A stretch of DNA of 33,151 nt, from contig JABWCM010000030.1 of NCBI GenBank assembly GCA_013360285.1, positions 1 through 33,151 of the forward strand, written 5' to 3'. This stretch comes from Myxococcales bacterium. Its GTDB lineage: Bacteria; Myxococcota_A; UBA9042; JABWCM01. Below, in pieces: positions 33,062-33,151 of this stretch (position 1 is its first letter; each line of letters opens with the position of its first letter). The notes beneath the pieces were generated by a model, which saw only the letters and a program-made list of their open reading frames with translations, ran no database searches and was not told the origin of the DNA. The position numbers were made by a program, and so were the translations under genes.

Positions 33062-33151
33062 TTGTGAAAAAATATGGGGACGGACTTGGACGCGGGGATT
33101 TTGTTCCCCCTGCCCGGAAGAAAACCGAGTAATATCGGGAATATTGCGCAG
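33062..33151 (+). repeat. Long imperfect-palindrome dispersed repeat, copy C (cut by window end)
   Basis: TTGTGAAAAAATATGGGGAC and the following bases match the left arm and centre of copy A in the same orientation, with differences such as GTTCCCCC in place of GGCCACGA. The sequence stops inside the centre, GGGAATATTGCGCAG. The window thus begins and ends in the same repeat. The 80 bases between the lipoprotein stop and this copy hold nothing I recognise. Confidence 0.85.

Overview
The window reads as a chromosomal segment of a Gram-negative bacterium from the myxobacterial / former deltaproteobacterial side of the tree, probably Myxococcota or a relative. The grounds are secreted proteins built from myxobacterial disulfide repeats (DUF4215 type), lamin-tail domains and MopE-like DNDCDG motifs, lipoproteins with Asp-rich tails, and sigma-54 promoters with a sigma-54 activator. 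Base composition looks moderate, lower than cultured myxobacteria. The lineage is an inference from domain content. No rRNA, tRNA, CRISPR array or recognisable transposase gene was seen.

Layout. 1-157: a long imperfect-palindrome repeat. 474-5749: a five-gene same-strand module behind a near-perfect sigma-54 promoter (acidic protein with a cationic amphipathic segment; HEVGH zincin; unknown Cys/Trp-motif protein; protein with two peptidoglycan-binding-like domains; amidohydrolase). 5975-6142: a second repeat copy in opposite orientation. 6152-7531: a sigma-54 activator. 7548-13573 (minus): gltD and gltB, glutamate synthase. 13884-15948: a sigma-54 promoter and two exported proteins with acidic tails. 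16270-19497: eutB, eutC and eutL, with a miniature version of the repeat at the eutC-eutL junction. 19517-20826 (minus): pirin and an FMN reductase behind a sigma-54 promoter. 21219-22205 (plus): another sigma-54 promoter, a small membrane protein and a YceI-family protein. 22234-29023 (minus): a GNAT acetyltransferase and a 1931-residue exported protein with seven lamin-tail domains. 29283-29449: a decayed repeat copy. 29650-32982: a large MopE-like/beta-helix/Gly-rich lipoprotein. 33062-33151: a further repeat copy cut off by the window end.

How it fits together. Four GG-N10-GC promoters, three of them with the full TGGCAC-N5-TTGC core, precede the five-gene module, an acidic-tail protein, the pirin operon and the YceI operon. 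With the activator gene in the same window they suggest a local sigma-54 regulon for the cell envelope and perhaps redox stress. Ethanolamine ammonia-lyase releases ammonia and acetaldehyde, and GltBD could assimilate the ammonia; no aldehyde or alcohol dehydrogenase, reactivase or other shell gene is present here. The least described parts are the five-gene module, bracketed by inverted repeat copies, and the repeat family itself, which also forms both window edges.
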